A DNA stretch of 64,000 nt from Tetrahymena elliotti 4EA (lineage: Eukaryota > Ciliophora > Oligohymenophorea > Hymenostomatida > Tetrahymenidae). Position 1 is the first letter of the stretch, and each line of letters begins with the position of its first letter. The DNA is taken from assembly GCA_000231825.2 (NCBI GenBank), contig JH720357.1, positions 348,767 to 412,766 of the forward strand, written 5' to 3'. Made by a program: the position numbers and the translations under genes. The notes under the pieces are model-generated. The model ran no database searches and had not been told where the DNA came from. It saw nothing but the letters and a program-made list of their open reading frames with translations. Positions 51,758-64,000 of the stretch are shown piece by piece.

Positions 51758-53100
51758 TTTTAATAAAATTTTTTTAATATATTATCAATTGCAAATTTAA
51801 TTATTATATTAAATTTGTGAAATTATCCTATTTTTATTAAACTAAAAGTATTTTATTTTATAGAAAAATCAATTTATTAGTTAATAATTTAGAATATATT
51901 AAGTAGATCCTTTAGATAATATTCTAAATCTTAATTAGAATATTGTTTTCCTTAAAAAAAATTGCTTTATGCTTTAAGAAATATTTTTATTTTAGCATGA
52001 TTAACTTTGATATGATCCTTAAATTCTAACTATGTCTATTTCTTTTAATTCAGTTACCTTGCATTTATGTAAGTAAACAAAATTTTTGAATTTAAAAAAA
52101 AAAGAAAGTAATAATAATGTTTAATTTATATTTGATAATTACATTTAAATTGAAATTTTAGAATATTGAGGAAGAAAAAAGCATTAAATGCTATTGTATT
52201 AGATACTGTTAATATAAAATGAATGATAAACAAATTTGTTTCATTCTATTTCCATTTATTGGGGAAATTTAAAATAAAAAAAATTTTTAATCTAAAATTT
52301 CCAAAAAGAAAATTAGATACAAATTCATACTGAAGAAAATTAAAGATTATTTAAAAAACCCTACCTAAAATTAATTTTTGTTATTGTGAAAAAGTCATAT
52401 AAATTTAAGATATATTGCATATTTTTTTCTACTTAATATTATGTATGAAAGTAGAACAACGAAGAGTCAATGTTATCATAACAATCATAAAATAGTTTAT
52501 CAAAAATTAGATTTATCAATTTTTTATTAGTATTATTTTTGAAAAAGATAATTATTCCCTTTTAAAATGAACTAAAAAAAAAGAAATCATTTAAAAAAAG
52601 ACAACTATTTTTATACCTTAATTTAATTCCCTTTTCCTTTAGTTATTGACAATTTAAAAAAATTTGATTTCTAAACCCAAAGTTATTAGTCATTAATAAT
52701 GTTAATTATCTTGATTCATCAGAGTTAATTATATTGCTTTATTTATCTAAAAAACAAAAATCTTTTTGGTGTTTGATATTTAGAATAAATAAACTTGAAG
52801 AGCAGAAAAAATTGTTTTTTCTGATAATTAAAATTGATATTATTTTTTTGAGAAACATTTAAAATTATAAAGATCCAGGATTTTTTTTAAAAACTAATTA
52901 TTTTGTATATTTTCTTGATAGGATAAAAGATACAAAGCAGATTTAAAAGATACTTTAAAATAATTTGAGAAAAAAATAAAAGGAATAGTATCAAGAAAAA
53001 TTGAAAGGAAAAGTTTAAATCGATCACATTTTCTTAGATATTTATTCATTAGTTATTTAAGAAAATTTGATTTATAAACTATAATAATTTGAATAATAAG
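51758..53100. other. Intergenic
   Basis: Divergent region between small protein copy A and the plus-strand frame at 53101. AT-rich; nothing recognised. Confidence 0.5.
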
Positions 53101-53547
53101 ATGGATTCTGATGAAGCAGTAATAGAATTTTGGGAAAAGATGTAAAAAAAATCTTGCAAATATCTCCAAAATTGTATTTCTGTTACTCAACATCTCATTC
53201 ATCATCTGTCAAATAGAACGAACGAAGTTTCAGTTATTTTAAATCCCTCAAAAATCAAAAATGAAATAGATTGGATAATGATAAAACTAAAGCAATAAAA
53301 TTAATGTGATACTTATCAAAAACTGAATAATTTTTTTTTGCATTTGCTCTTTATTATTTAATATATCAAATATCCCTTATTAAATTTCAAAAAAAAAAAC
53401 TCATTTTAAAAAAATTTTTTCTAATATTCAAAATTATGCTCAATTTTCAAATGTTTCTTAGACTACTTTTTATAAAAATTTTTCTTATTTGATAATAAAT
53501 AAATAACAAAAATATTTTTTAAATTCATTAATTATAATATCTATTGA
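53101..53547 (+). CDS. Small hypothetical protein, convergent with the VWA gene
   Basis: An open frame in the ciliate code from ATG 53101 to TGA 53545, 148 codons. The first ~75 residues look coding: MDSDEAVIEFWEKMQKK, SCKYLQNCISVTQHLIHHLS, NRTNEVSVILNPSKIKNE, with mixed polar and charged residues and TAA-coded Gln. After that it turns Phe/Lys/Leu-rich and low-complexity and runs 23 bases into the 3' end of the VWA gene on the other strand, so the real C-terminus may be earlier. No family recognised. Confidence 0.4.
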
Positions 53548-55081
53548 TACTCCTAAAGCGTTCTTATCCTCTATTTTACTCAGCTAAAATATATTCTCTG
53601 TTAGCATGAGAATAGTCATAATTACATGCAACTTACTGACCTATTGTAACTTATTGGGCATTCATTACATAGCCTCTTCCGAACTAAGAGTAATTACTGG
53701 ATGTTGCAGCTTATTAGCAATTTTTTAAATCTTTTAACAAATTTTTGAGGGTAAGATTATCTTTATATTTAGAGTTATTAATTTTGTCAATTATTTCTGA
53801 TAACAATTTTTAGCTGAATTAAAATTAATTTTGATCTGCCTAGCTTAAAACAGTTCCCATAGCCTCTCCAGCCAAAACTCTAAAGTGGTTAATAGCTACT
53901 TTTTCATCATCTTCTTTTATCAAGTCTTTCTTTTTGATCTCTGAATTAAGATATAATTATATCATTAATTCTGCTTTTTAAGTTATTTGTTTCTTTTTAG
54001 TGTTTAAGCAATTAGCTTTTATTGTACAATTTCCTATTACTTAATACCTTTATTAGTCTGACAATTTCATTTCAAATTAAGGCATTTATAGCTCAAAAAC
54101 AAATTCTTTGCTTCTTCCTGCCATTAAGTGATTTAAATTAATTTCATATTGATTATCTTTGATCTTTATCCATTCAGATCCATAAGTCTTAGAAACAGTA
54201 ACTCCATTCATAAGTTCAGTATTACCAAAATTAATTTATATTTTTACATTTTAAGCAACAAATGTTTTAATTCCAGCTAAGATTACTGTAAAGGCATCGT
54301 CAATCTAAGATATATCTCTAATAAAGTTAAAAGTGCCTTATTAAAGCTGGTTAATTCTAATTAAAGTTGCAGAATCATGATCGTCACCGAATCCAAAGCA
54401 ATCAATACAAAAAGGATCCTTGATCTAATATTAATTCATGTAAGATTGAGTCTATGAAAATCCTGTTTCGTCTTAACCATCTGATAAAAGAAATATGCAA
54501 GGTAAATTTTTAGTGTTATTTCTTTCTTTAATTATTTCAAAAGCTTTTAACATTCCTTATCCAATTCTTGTACCTCCAGCAGCCTGTAATGAATTAATTG
54601 TTTATTCTACTTACTTTCTTGTATTTTTAGTAAGTTAAGTTAGCTCTAACAAAACTGTACCTTAACTGTTAAAGCTTACTATAGAAATTCTATCATTTCC
54701 TTTAATAAATTAAAGAACTTATAAAATAGATTTTTTAACAAGTTAAATTTTTTATCCTGACATAGATCCTGATGTATCTATTACGAAAATCAAATCTAGA
54801 GGTTAATACCTAACTTTGTCTTTTTTAACTTCCTCAGCATCAAAATCCTTAGCTTAAACAGAAACCATTCCTGGAATAATTTATTTATTCTTACTATCCA
54901 TTATTACTTTGTTATTTAAGAGTTTCATACTAATACTGAGGTTATCACTTAAAATGTAATTAGAAGTCACATTATTTCCATCTTCTGTGTGCAAATCAGA
55001 AATTTGGTCAGCCAAGCTCTTATCTTAAAAACTAGTATCTTTTTTGTTAAAATAAGGAATATAATTGAGAGTATTACCCAT
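53525..55081 (-). CDS. Von Willebrand factor A domain protein, probably N-myristoylated
   Basis: A single uninterrupted exon of 1,557 nt, 518 residues, ATG 55081 to TGA 53525. The N-terminus MGNTLNYI has Gly2 and fits an N-myristoylation site. The VWA domain begins near residue 95: LDLIFVIDTSGSMSG carries the MIDAS metal site (D102, S104, S106), followed by NDRISIVSFNS, TLNSLQAAGGTRIGQG-like sequence and LPCIFLLSDGQDET. The downstream part matches the C-terminal region of inter-alpha-inhibitor-like and copine-like VWA proteins of protists (AINHFRVLAGEAMG). The tail, FGRGYVMNAQQVTIGQQ onward, is Q/N/Y-rich. Such proteins bind partners through a divalent metal; here a membrane-anchored cytosolic role is inferred. 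The gene sits between the two copies of the small unknown family. Confidence 0.9.
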
Positions 55082-56887
55082 ATATTAAAGTAGATTTTGA
55101 TCAAATTATTTATTTTAGTACTAAAAATATTATTAATAAATGAAGAAAGATACCAAAAAGATATTTAAACTCACATAGAAAATTGATATTAGAAAAATTC
55201 TAACTTTTATAATTAATTAATGATTTCTGTTAAATTTTGAAGTCTCTAATTTGAAATTCATTTATTATCAAACCATTTTTTTTAATTAATTCACCAATAG
55301 ATTTGATCATCCTATAATTAAAGTGGATAGATACAACTTCTGGTGTTTTTCAATAGATATAATTTCAAAATACTAATTCTTTTATTTCAGAATCCTTTAG
55401 TATTTTTTAAGGATATATGAAATACTAACAAATTTAAACTTATTTTTTATAAAATTAATTTTTTAAATTTCAAGCTAAATTAATTTTCTTCAAGCTAATT
55501 TTCATCAACTTATTCACATTTGTTCTCAAACTGTATTTTAAAGATAAATTAACCTATTTGTTTCTAATTTTTATAAATGATAGTCTCTCTTAATAAATTT
55601 AACAAACAAATACTTCACTAAAAATTAATTATTTTTTTTTCAGCTTCTTTGTAAATTTTAAAAGAAAATTAGTAAGATTGTAAAAAAATTAATTAAACTT
55701 CATACAACATTTATGAAATAATAAATTAAATTTATCGTTTTGAAGAGATATAGATATTTTACTTCAAAAATGATGAAGGAGATAAAAGCGACCACTTAAA
55801 TTTGGTAATTAAAAGTAGATTTAATAATTTAGGTTAAATTAAGTCATTAAACACTATTACAACAAAATATTTTTTTAAATTAATTATACTTAAAACCATC
55901 TGAAAACTAAATTTATTCAGAATATGAAATTTCAAGTATTAGTATATTATTAATAAAAAAATTAGAACAAGTAAGTAAACAAACAAACAAATTTTTTTAA
56001 GTTTTTTTATAAATTTAAAATATTTTGTTTGTCATTTTAGAGAATAGAAATTTAAATAGAATTTTAATTATGAAATTTACATTAAAAAGTTATGTCTTTA
56101 ACTTTTTCGATTAAGCATTTTATTATATTTTTTCCCTACCTATTAATGTTGTAAAATTAAGCTCTACACTTTTTTAATGCTTAATTTAATAATCAAATCA
56201 TTGCTTTTAAATGAAATATAAATTGAACCAAAATAATTTTATTTAATTTGTACAAAAAGCGTTGGCTCAAATCTAAAATTAAGATTTAAAAAAGATAAAA
56301 CTTTCTACATAAAATTATGTAAAAAAGTGGGTCTTTTTGGCAAAGGATATGAGTGATTTAATTTATACAGTATTATGCAAAGAAGGGCTGGAGGGGAAGG
56401 TGTGAGGTTTAATTCCAATTTAATATCATAATTGAATTTTATTATCTTATTGATGCATAAAATATTTTTTATATTAGCAAGTATCAATTCTGTTTTATTA
56501 TTTAAAAAAATTTAGATAAAAATTTTATTATTTGATTTCCACCTTGGGTCTAATAGAGTTGCGATACTAAAGTTTTTATCTTTTTCAATGTTTTTTTTTA
56601 TAATCCTATTATTTTTAAGATCTCCATTATCTAAAAATCTTAACTTGAAAGATGATATTATTGTTTTTCATATATTTTGATTTAATATTTAAATTTTGTA
56701 TTTGATTTAATAAAATCATGATGGTAATCAAAAATCTTAAAATATTTGAGAGAGTAAATTATTCAAAATTTAAAATATTTTTATCTATTTGTTTATAATC
56801 CAATAGTAATTAATACACACTAAATAATACATTTTAATTGATGAAGTTTTTTAATTACATTGAAATGGTTTATAAAATTAATTACAA
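55082..56887. other. Intergenic
   Basis: Holds the VWA promoter side. A slightly GC-richer patch at 56310-56410 (AAGAAGGGCTGGAGGGGAAG) is present, with no frame or fold I can support. Confidence 0.5.
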
Positions 56888-57292
56888 TCAGCTGCTAAAA
56901 GTTAGAATAATGATATTTGTATTATTAATGGTTGTTATAAGCAAAGCATTCTTCAAATCATCTGGGTAAAAATACATTTTAACAATTTCAACATCAACAA
57001 CATTTTTAAAAATCATTCCTGTCTCGTTTTCAAACTTTACGATATCAATAATCCCTTCATATATTTTATCTAACTTCTCTTAAGTTATCAAATTTTATGA
57101 TGATGTTGGGAATCGTTTTGAGATGACATGGTTTAATTTTTCTAAAGAAAAATTACTCCCAATATGCACTGGCTTTTTATTATTCTTTAGCTCTATCTGC
57201 ATGTAAACAGGTAGAATTTAGTTTAAAAGCTAGCTTATCTCACGCTTTTGCTATTACCCATTTTAATTATTATCTTTTTTACTTAGTTCCAT
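56888..57292 (-). CDS. Small conserved protein of unknown function, copy B
   Basis: A single exon, ATG 57292 to TGA 56888, 134 residues; paralogue of the gene at 51332-51757. Matching blocks are LLNQILPVYMQIELKNNKKP, LITQEKLDKIYEGIIDIV, ETGMIFKNVVDVEIVKMYF and YPDDLKNA. The N-termini differ (here Lys/Asn/Gln-rich, MELSKKDNNQNGQQQ). The copies share strand and gene form and bracket the VWA gene, but are about 5 kb apart. Substitutions are mostly conservative, suggesting both are functional. Confidence 0.8.
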
Positions 57293-60200
57293 CTTCTTCG
57301 CTGTTTAAGGTTTATAATTTATTTATTAAGTCTTTATCTCTTTAATAGAATTATATTTAATTAAATTAATTTCATTTATTATATCAATTAAAAATATTTT
57401 ATTTAAAATGTAATTTATTTTAATAGAAATTAATAATAATTTAGAAAATCAATTTAGATTTATTCATAAATATGAATATTAAAAAAGAAAGAAACACAAA
57501 GAATAAGTCGATTAATTTTTTTTGAATGATGGTTGCTGTAAATAAACTAGGAGTAGTGTAATAAATGTGTGAATAGAAGATAAAATTAAATATTAATAAG
57601 CTTTAAAACCAAAGAATTTTTATGTATTTCTAAGAATTAGCTTAATATAAATTAATATTAACAGATAGAATAAATTTTTCATATATTACAAGTAATACTT
57701 ATTTTTTAAGAATAATTGGTTTCTTAATCTTTATTTTTCAAATATGTTTTGAATTTAAAATAAAAACAACTTTAACAAAAATACTAAACTTTATCCCAAT
57801 GTATTTTTTACAAAATATAGATTTAGTTTAGAGGTAAAATATTTTCAATAAAAAAGTTTATTTAGACTTTTATTTGAGTCTTGAAAAAAAAAGTATCACA
57901 GTTTTAAAAATCATTTGATGGTAAATTTAGTTTACACTAATTTACAGTAATCTTAATTAATTTTTGATAACTTTTAGATTTAGTTACATTTATAAGAAGG
58001 TTTTTCAAATGAATTCTTTTATATCATAAACGCTTGAAACACTTTTTGCCTTTTTACATTTACATAATTTTCTTAAGTTTTTTAAAAAATGTCCCTTTAT
58101 CAATTTTTAAAATGGGGAAAATTAATTTATAATTTATTATAAAATCTACTTAAAAAGTAGTACTTTTTATAATATTAACAATTTAGTTTCTTAAATTAAA
58201 TCATTCTAAATATTTTGAAAAAAATTAGAAGCAAATAGACAATAAATATTTTTGAACTTATTAAAATCAGAAAAATTTAAAATCAAGATAATTTGCTTTA
58301 AAATATACATTTTCAATTCCCTTTTTTAACACTGAATCAAGAAAGCTTGATTGCATTTCCACTATCTAATTAAAAAAATTAATTACCATTAACTTTAACA
58401 AATATTTTTGGTTTAATATGTTAAAAAGGTATTTTTGAAATCAATTAAAAAAAACCACTAGTTTCTATTTTTATTTAAAATTTGTAAGTAACATTTTCTT
58501 TCACAAACATTTTTCAAAACTATGGTTTTGTCACATAATTTATTTACTTGGTAAATTAAAAACTTAAAAGTACCATTTAAATAAAATCAAGTCTAGATAC
58601 AACTTAATTTTTTTTCTCTCTAAAAAACAAGAAATTGGAGAAGGAAAAGGAGGACTTTCATAAAATAAAAAATTTTTAAGGTTTTTATTTGAAGTTTTAG
58701 ATTTTATATTGAAATATTTTATTTTATGTTAATTTTGATGAATCTCATTTTAAATACTTTAACAAATTAAAATTCATTTATTGTTTTTTTTTGTAAAGTT
58801 TAGAAGAAAGCGAAGGATGATTTAGGGGGGATAAGTAAGCAGCATGTCAAATTTAAATTTATAAAACTTAGCAAATGTGGTAATATGAATCCAAATAGTT
58901 GAAACAAAATATTCATTTATGAATTTAAGTATTTGAATTACAATTTCATTGTTTGATTTTCAAAAGATATTGTAAAAAAAAACAATATGTTTAAAGAGAA
59001 TCATATTTAATTAGATCAAAGGTTTATGCTTGCAAATATGATTTTTCAATTGAATAAGTTTTTTAATTTTTACTTAGTATTTTTAAAAATAATTATTTTA
59101 TTTTTACAGCAGATCAATTACTTTCTTATCAAAATATTTATTTTGTTTTTGTGAGATTATTCATAGTAATTTAATTCTTAATGATAAAAAAAACTTTCTA
59201 ACAAAACATATTCTTAGATATTACATCCTCTTATCAATGAAACTTATTTTCCTAATCTTATTTAAAATATTTTTTAGCTTTTGGAAGTTGAATACAATTG
59301 CAGTAAATCTATATCATACTTGATTCTTGATATCTAAAATGGATATCAAAAAATAATTAATTAATCTTTATAATTCTTCTTTATCTCAAGATAGTTGGAG
59401 CTGAACTATTTTATAGAACAATATTAAGGTAATTTAAATTATACGCATAAATTTTTTAACATAATAGATTTTGTTATAAATAATGTTTGATAAAGTAGAC
59501 CTACTGAATTTATCACTATTTATTTTTCAAAGATAGAAAAATAAATTGCTTTTTTAATATTAATTTCACTTATTTTTGAAAGATATCAGAATTTTATTAT
59601 AACATAAATTTTTATTAAACTATATTTATAAAATTAAAGATTGTTTATAATTCAAATATCCATAATACATCCAATTTCCTTAAAATATAAAATATTTTTG
59701 ATAAAAACAATTAAAAAAGCAGAGTAAAAATAATTTTCTTTTTAAAAAAAAATAGATGATAAGAGTAAAGTCAAAAAATAAATAAAACAAAGAAAAAATA
59801 AATTTTCATCAAGCTAACTTCTTAAATTTTTGATTATTTTCTTTAAACTTAAAAGAAAGCAAAAAGAATTATGTAATTCTTTGTTTATTAAAAAAAGAAA
59901 GGCTCAATAAAAATTTTATTTTGGTTTTCTTAGTCACAAAAAACACTAAAAAATATCTCTAAAAAATAAATAATTAGAGAATGATCTTTTAAAAATTCAA
60001 AAAATTATTTCAATTTAATAAAACAGTCGAGAAAAGATCTCTTTCATATTTTTATTTAGTAAAAGCATAGATTTATACATTTAGTTTACATTTACCTTGA
60101 TCAATCATAGAAAAATAACAGTATTTTTGGAATCATTTTCTCATAAAAAATGCTTTTTTTACTCACTTTAAAATATTTTATTTATTCGAAATTTATAACT

Positions 60201-61016
60201 AGAAATTTACTGATTAAATATTTTCAAAAAATAATATTTTGATTTTATAATTGAATAAAATTTTACTTAAAAAACAAGAATTTTAGTACACAATTTATAA
60301 AATAAATACAGAAAATAAACAATTTCAATTTTTTATTTTAATTCCTCTATTATTATATTTAAAAAGAATATGGAAAAAAAGTCTTAGCAAAATATAGCTA
60401 ACATTTTGGATCCTGCTTTATGTTTTTATCAATTATTGAGATTCAAAATATTTAACAAACTTAGGTAAAAATTGCAAATAAATTTTAAAAGATAGATAGA
60501 TTCTAAAACAATTTTTAACTCGGTAAATAAAAAGTTGATACAATTACAACAAATAAGAAGGAAAATAAATATTGGGTAGTTTAATACTTGGAAATGCTAA
60601 TAGTAAATTACAATTCAAGCCAAAAACATTAATTAAATATATAATTACTCAATAAATTAACTAAAACATTCATTGATTAGAGTGAAAAAATAATTTAACA
60701 AAATATTAAAAATATTAATAAAAATTAAAATAAGTATTTTTTCAGTAAAATTATTATTTAAAAAATAAAATAAACTATTCATAGATTTGAAATTTATTTA
60801 TACAAAACATCAGATTTTACTTAAATAATTCTTTTTAAAAATAATAATATCTAGAGAAAAGAAAAAATAAAAATTGACTAAAAATAATAAACCTGAATTT
60901 AAACAGTCTTTCAACTAAGTAGACAATATATTTGTTATTAAGGACAATAATAGTGAAGAAAGCAAATTAATTATAAATAATTATTAAATTATTTATATTT
61001 ATTGAATAACAAAAAA
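57293..61016. other. Long AT-rich intergenic region
   Basis: About 3.7 kb with no supported gene. Short GC-richer words occur near 58632 and 58830 (TTAGGGGGGATAAG). If the hAT element's lost left end exists it should lie in or near the right part of this gap; no matching terminal repeat was found. Confidence 0.5.
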
Positions 61017-62524
61017 ATGGACTACAAGCAATCTTGTACAACTTAATACTCAAAAAGGTATGTAGAAAGAGGTTAACAAGTTATATTTAGACACTATAAC
61101 AAAACCAATGAAATAAATTGTAATTGCTCTTAGTGTTTTTATTATAAAAATAATAATAAACTCAATATTAGTTAGATTAAGATAATTCTAAAAAAAAATC
61201 TTAAAAAATAAGACTTCCAAATTATCTTTTGACTCTGCTTTCTCTAAAAGCTTTTAAAATTTTCTCTGACATACAAATAACAACTAAAATACTTTAAAAT
61301 CTAAAATATTTATTAAATTAAATTATTTATATCTTACATTTGTAAAAAACCAAAATTCATTAAAAGTATTTATACCAAAATAAGAATTAAAATTTTAAGT
61401 GGAAATCTATTGGAATAAAGGGGGGAACTGGATTACTGCCTGAATACCCTTTTTACTATATATTATCAATACCTGATGCAAAAAATATATCAACTAAATA
61501 TATCCCAAGTATATTTCAATCTATGTATTAAAATTAAAAAAATAATTGTAATCTTAAATAAATTTAGGTTTAAATAAACTGTTGATATGTGGTAAACAAA
61601 ATATAATAATAAATCTTTCTTAACGCTAACATGTCACTATTTTATGAGGAATTTGTATAACTGAAATGGGTTTTAAAAACAGTTGAGGTAAAGGAAAGTC
61701 ATTCTGCTAAAACACTTACAAATTATATAAAAAAAATACTTAGTGAGTATGAATTTAGAAACCAAAATAAGAATAAAGATAGATGAGTAGTAAGGAAAAT
61801 AGTATTCATATTAAAATCTTAAACTAACAGTAACATCAGATAGAGGTACAAATAACTTGAAGTTGTTTAATGAAATAATATTAATACCTCATATCTGTTG
61901 TTATACTCGCATATTAAATAACTAAGAATACTCAAATATAAACAATAAAGTTGAGAGTATCTGTAAATATTTTAGAGCATTGATTTAGCGATAAAATCAA
62001 TTTGAGCTCATTTAATCTGAGTTTATAAAAATGGAAGAGAAGGATAATAAGGTTTTTGATTCTAACATGCATCAAAAATGAGAGAAGCTAAAACAAATCT
62101 CTAAAATTCAAGCTTTCAAATACTACTCACTGGAATTTGGTCTTTATATTGATCGAACAAAATAATGATACAGGTATATTTGGAATTCCTGCTTTTTCGT
62201 TTAACGATATTTTAACAGAAAATAGTGAAGAGATTAAAAGCTATTAAAATAGAAATTTGAATCCTAATGAATAATAAACTTCTATGTATTTTAATAGTGG
62301 AATAAAATCAAAGAAACATACTCTATTCTATCCTAATTAGCTCGTTTACTGCTGAATATGTAGCCACGAGTCTTGAGTCTGAGAGAATCTTCTCAAAAAG
62401 CAGATCATATAGTGAATTAAAGAAATCGGAAAATATAGATATGTTAATATTTATATCTACAATAAATAGTAAAATAATAAGTGATTTAATAAAAAATAAT
62501 ATTTAATTTTTCATATTAACTTGA
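61017..62524 (+). pseudogene. hAT transposase, frameshifted
   Basis: An N-terminal fragment starts at 61017 (MDYKQSCTTQYSKRYVERG, then a Cys-rich CNCSQC segment). The middle carries VTSDRGTNNLKLFNEI and HICCYTRILNN, matching the hAT catalytic-region pattern (TDxxxNN ... CxxH-like). The C-terminal dimerisation region is split between frames: WNKIKETYSILSQLARLLLN in one, then TSLESERIFSKSRSYSELKK and SENIDMLIFIST in another, the classic SER(I/V)FS block. In-frame TGA codons and at least one 1-2-nt shift show it is dead. It is not under evident purifying selection, and ends in TGA 62522. Confidence 0.7.
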
Positions 62525-62625
62525 GTAAACAAATTAAAATTTTCAACTTGACTCATTTAAAATTTTTAAAATGGACTCAAGTCAACTCAGTTTTTTTCAA
62601 CTCATTACGGACCACTGCTTGGAGC
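61017..62625 (+). mobile_element. Relic of a hAT-family DNA transposon
   Basis: Contains a decayed hAT transposase. It ends at 62617 with CAACTCATTACGGACCACTG (62598-62617), whose reverse complement begins CAGTGGTCCG, a typical hAT terminal repeat. The eight bases after it (CTTGGAGC) are a candidate target-site duplication. Subterminal GACTCA/CAACTCA words recur at 62550-62605. No left terminal repeat or matching duplication was found, so the left boundary given is only the first ATG of the transposase remnant. Confidence 0.7.
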
Positions 62626-63085
62626 ATACAAAAAATATAATACATGAAACTATTAACGTCATGAAAAAATATATTTAATAATGAACTATGAAAAAGATAT
62701 ACTGCTACCTATTATTATTTAAACAATTAAATATTTATTGCTTACTTTTAGTGTTGTATTAAAAAATTGTTTTTTATTCAAACTTTAATAAAAATTCAAC
62801 AAACTAATATATTTAAATGACATGTCATATAATTTGGTATGGTATTAATTTTAATTAAAAAAACGGGGGGGAGGGCGTAGGTAATTTCAAGGGTTGAAAA
62901 ATCTTAATACCCTTAAAAATACTGTTTTCATTTCAAATATTTCCTAAATAAATTAAACTTCATACCTTCCTTATTCTTTTTTATTCATATTATTTTAAAT
63001 AGAGAAATATTAAAAATTATCAATACAAATGTATACAATAAAAAAAATGTTCCATTTTAACTTCATATTAAAAGTTAATATTATT
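62626..63085. other. Intergenic between hAT relic and LRR gene
   Basis: AT-rich apart from a G-rich word at 62861-62880 (AACGGGGGGGAGGGCGTAGG) that could form a G-quadruplex on the plus strand. No gene seen. Confidence 0.5.
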
Positions 63086-64000
63086 TCATTTTGGTAACTA
63101 TAATTTAACTAATCTTTTTGCTTTGAATAATTTTGAGCTGAATCCTTATGCTTCCATTTCATCAATATAAAAACTTTTAAAAAATTATAAAATAAATATT
63201 GAATAAAGAAGTATTTAAAAGAATGAGATAAGCATAAAAATTGAATTAAATCTGAAACAACAAATAAAAATTAATGAAAATAATTATAAAATAAACCAAC
63301 CTAAGTTAGTCAGTTAGTTACTCATAACTTTTTTTCATTCATAAAAAATGCAAATATTTTTACCTTAAGTCAATAGTCAAAGTTTAGAGATTAGAGCATT
63401 TTGCTAAGCCAGATCCTAATCCTTATAAGCCCATTTTACCAATTTCATTATCGCTTTACAAAATTATAAAATTTAATATTGAAACAGTAAATAAAAATTA
63501 ATGAAAGAGCAAGCCAAATAAATATCAAATAAACCAACCTAAGTTAATCAGTTAGTTACTCATAACTTGTTTTCATTCATAAAAAATGCCTATATTTTTA
63601 CCTTAAGTCAAGAGTCAAAGTTTAGAGATTAGAGCATTTTGATAAGCCAGATCCTAATCCTTATAAGCCCATTTTTCCAATATAATTACCACTTTTAAAA
63701 AATAAAAAAATAAAGTATTGAATAAATAAATATTAAAAGAATAAATTAGCATAAAAATTTGAATCAAATCTGATACAACAAATCAAAATTAATGAAAATG
63801 CAAATCAAATAATTGAATAAACCAAGGCTTTGTTCATAACATTTTTCATTCTTACAAAAATCCATTTATTTTTACCTTAGGTTAAGATTCAAAGTTTAGA
63901 GTTTAGAGCATTTTGGTAAGCCAGATCCCAATCCTTATAACCCCATTTTACCAATTTTATTATCACTTTTAAAAAATTATAAAATTAAATATTGAATAAA
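63086..64000 (-). CDS. LRR protein with one repeat per exon, 5' end outside the window
   Basis: Four exons are visible: 63876-63965, 63602-63691, 63364-63453 (each exactly 90 nt) and the last, 63086-63173, ending in TGA. All junctions have the same phase (AG|T or AG|C), so each 90-nt exon encodes one 30-residue repeat: SDNKIGKMGLQGLGSGLPKC, SGNYIGKMGLQGLGSGLSKC and SDNEIGKMGLQGLGSGLAKC, each followed by SxLQTLxLxLR. The last exon (FYIDEMEAQGFSSKLFK) is a degenerate unit. The pattern N-x-IG-xx-G-xx-LGxxLxKCxxLxxLxL is the cysteine-containing LRR common in ciliates. Introns of 184, 148 and 190 nt are also alike in sequence. The function is protein binding; the partner is unknown. Confidence 0.88.

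Noticed and set aside
63086..64000. Satellite DNA reading of the 240-280-base repeats.
   Set aside because: Each unit contains a frame-preserving 90-nt exon with proper splice sites and an LRR consensus, so it is a gene.

Overview
The window reads as nuclear DNA of an oligohymenophorean ciliate of Tetrahymena type. The evidence is direct. Base composition is extremely AT-rich. Recognisable proteins read through only if TAA and TAG mean glutamine and TGA is the sole stop. Genes are split by GT-AG introns of roughly 50-730 bp, too long for Paramecium. All gene calls below use that code (table 6); exon joins were worked out by hand from reading frame, splice sites and family similarity.

Layout. 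0-8.6 kb: two minus-strand genes, a secreted Cys-rich protein cut by the left edge and a large PH / possible START / oxysterol-binding protein. 9.4-11.7 kb: two compact minus-strand housekeeping genes, Sec61 gamma and the RNA polymerase III stalk subunit RPC8. 12.4-15.1 kb: plus-strand His-rich protein ending in a GOLD domain, followed by a decayed plus-strand reading frame. 16.7-24.6 kb: a giant minus-strand leucine-rich-repeat (LRR) protein, a degenerate minisatellite around its 5' end, and a small LRR-like gene. 26.8-31.7 kb: plus-strand importin-7-like karyopherin. 34.6-37.4 kb: plus-strand GSK3 kinase with a poly-Gln N-terminus, preceded by a strong three-helix hairpin. 39.7-41.6 kb: plus-strand PH-like/coiled protein. 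42.7-48.1 kb: two minus-strand genes, a probable cytoskeletal protein whose frame closes only across a 16-nt GT...AG segment, and a protein-L-isoaspartate methyltransferase with added N- and C-terminal domains. 51.3-57.3 kb: a von Willebrand A protein flanked by two copies of an unrecognised small gene. 61.0-62.6 kb: a frameshifted hAT transposase relic with one surviving terminal repeat. 63.1-64.0 kb: the 3' part of a second LRR gene made of tandemly duplicated 90-nt exons.

There is no operon logic; neighbours are functionally unrelated. The clustered features are the LRR genes, the small paralogue pair and the repeat-rich gaps. Long gaps (24.6-26.8, 31.7-34.3, 37.4-39.7, 48.1-51.3, 57.3-61.0 kb) hold only AT-rich sequence, microsatellites and short duplications. 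The hAT relic makes it worth asking whether this is germline (micronuclear) DNA or somatic DNA that kept a transposon.
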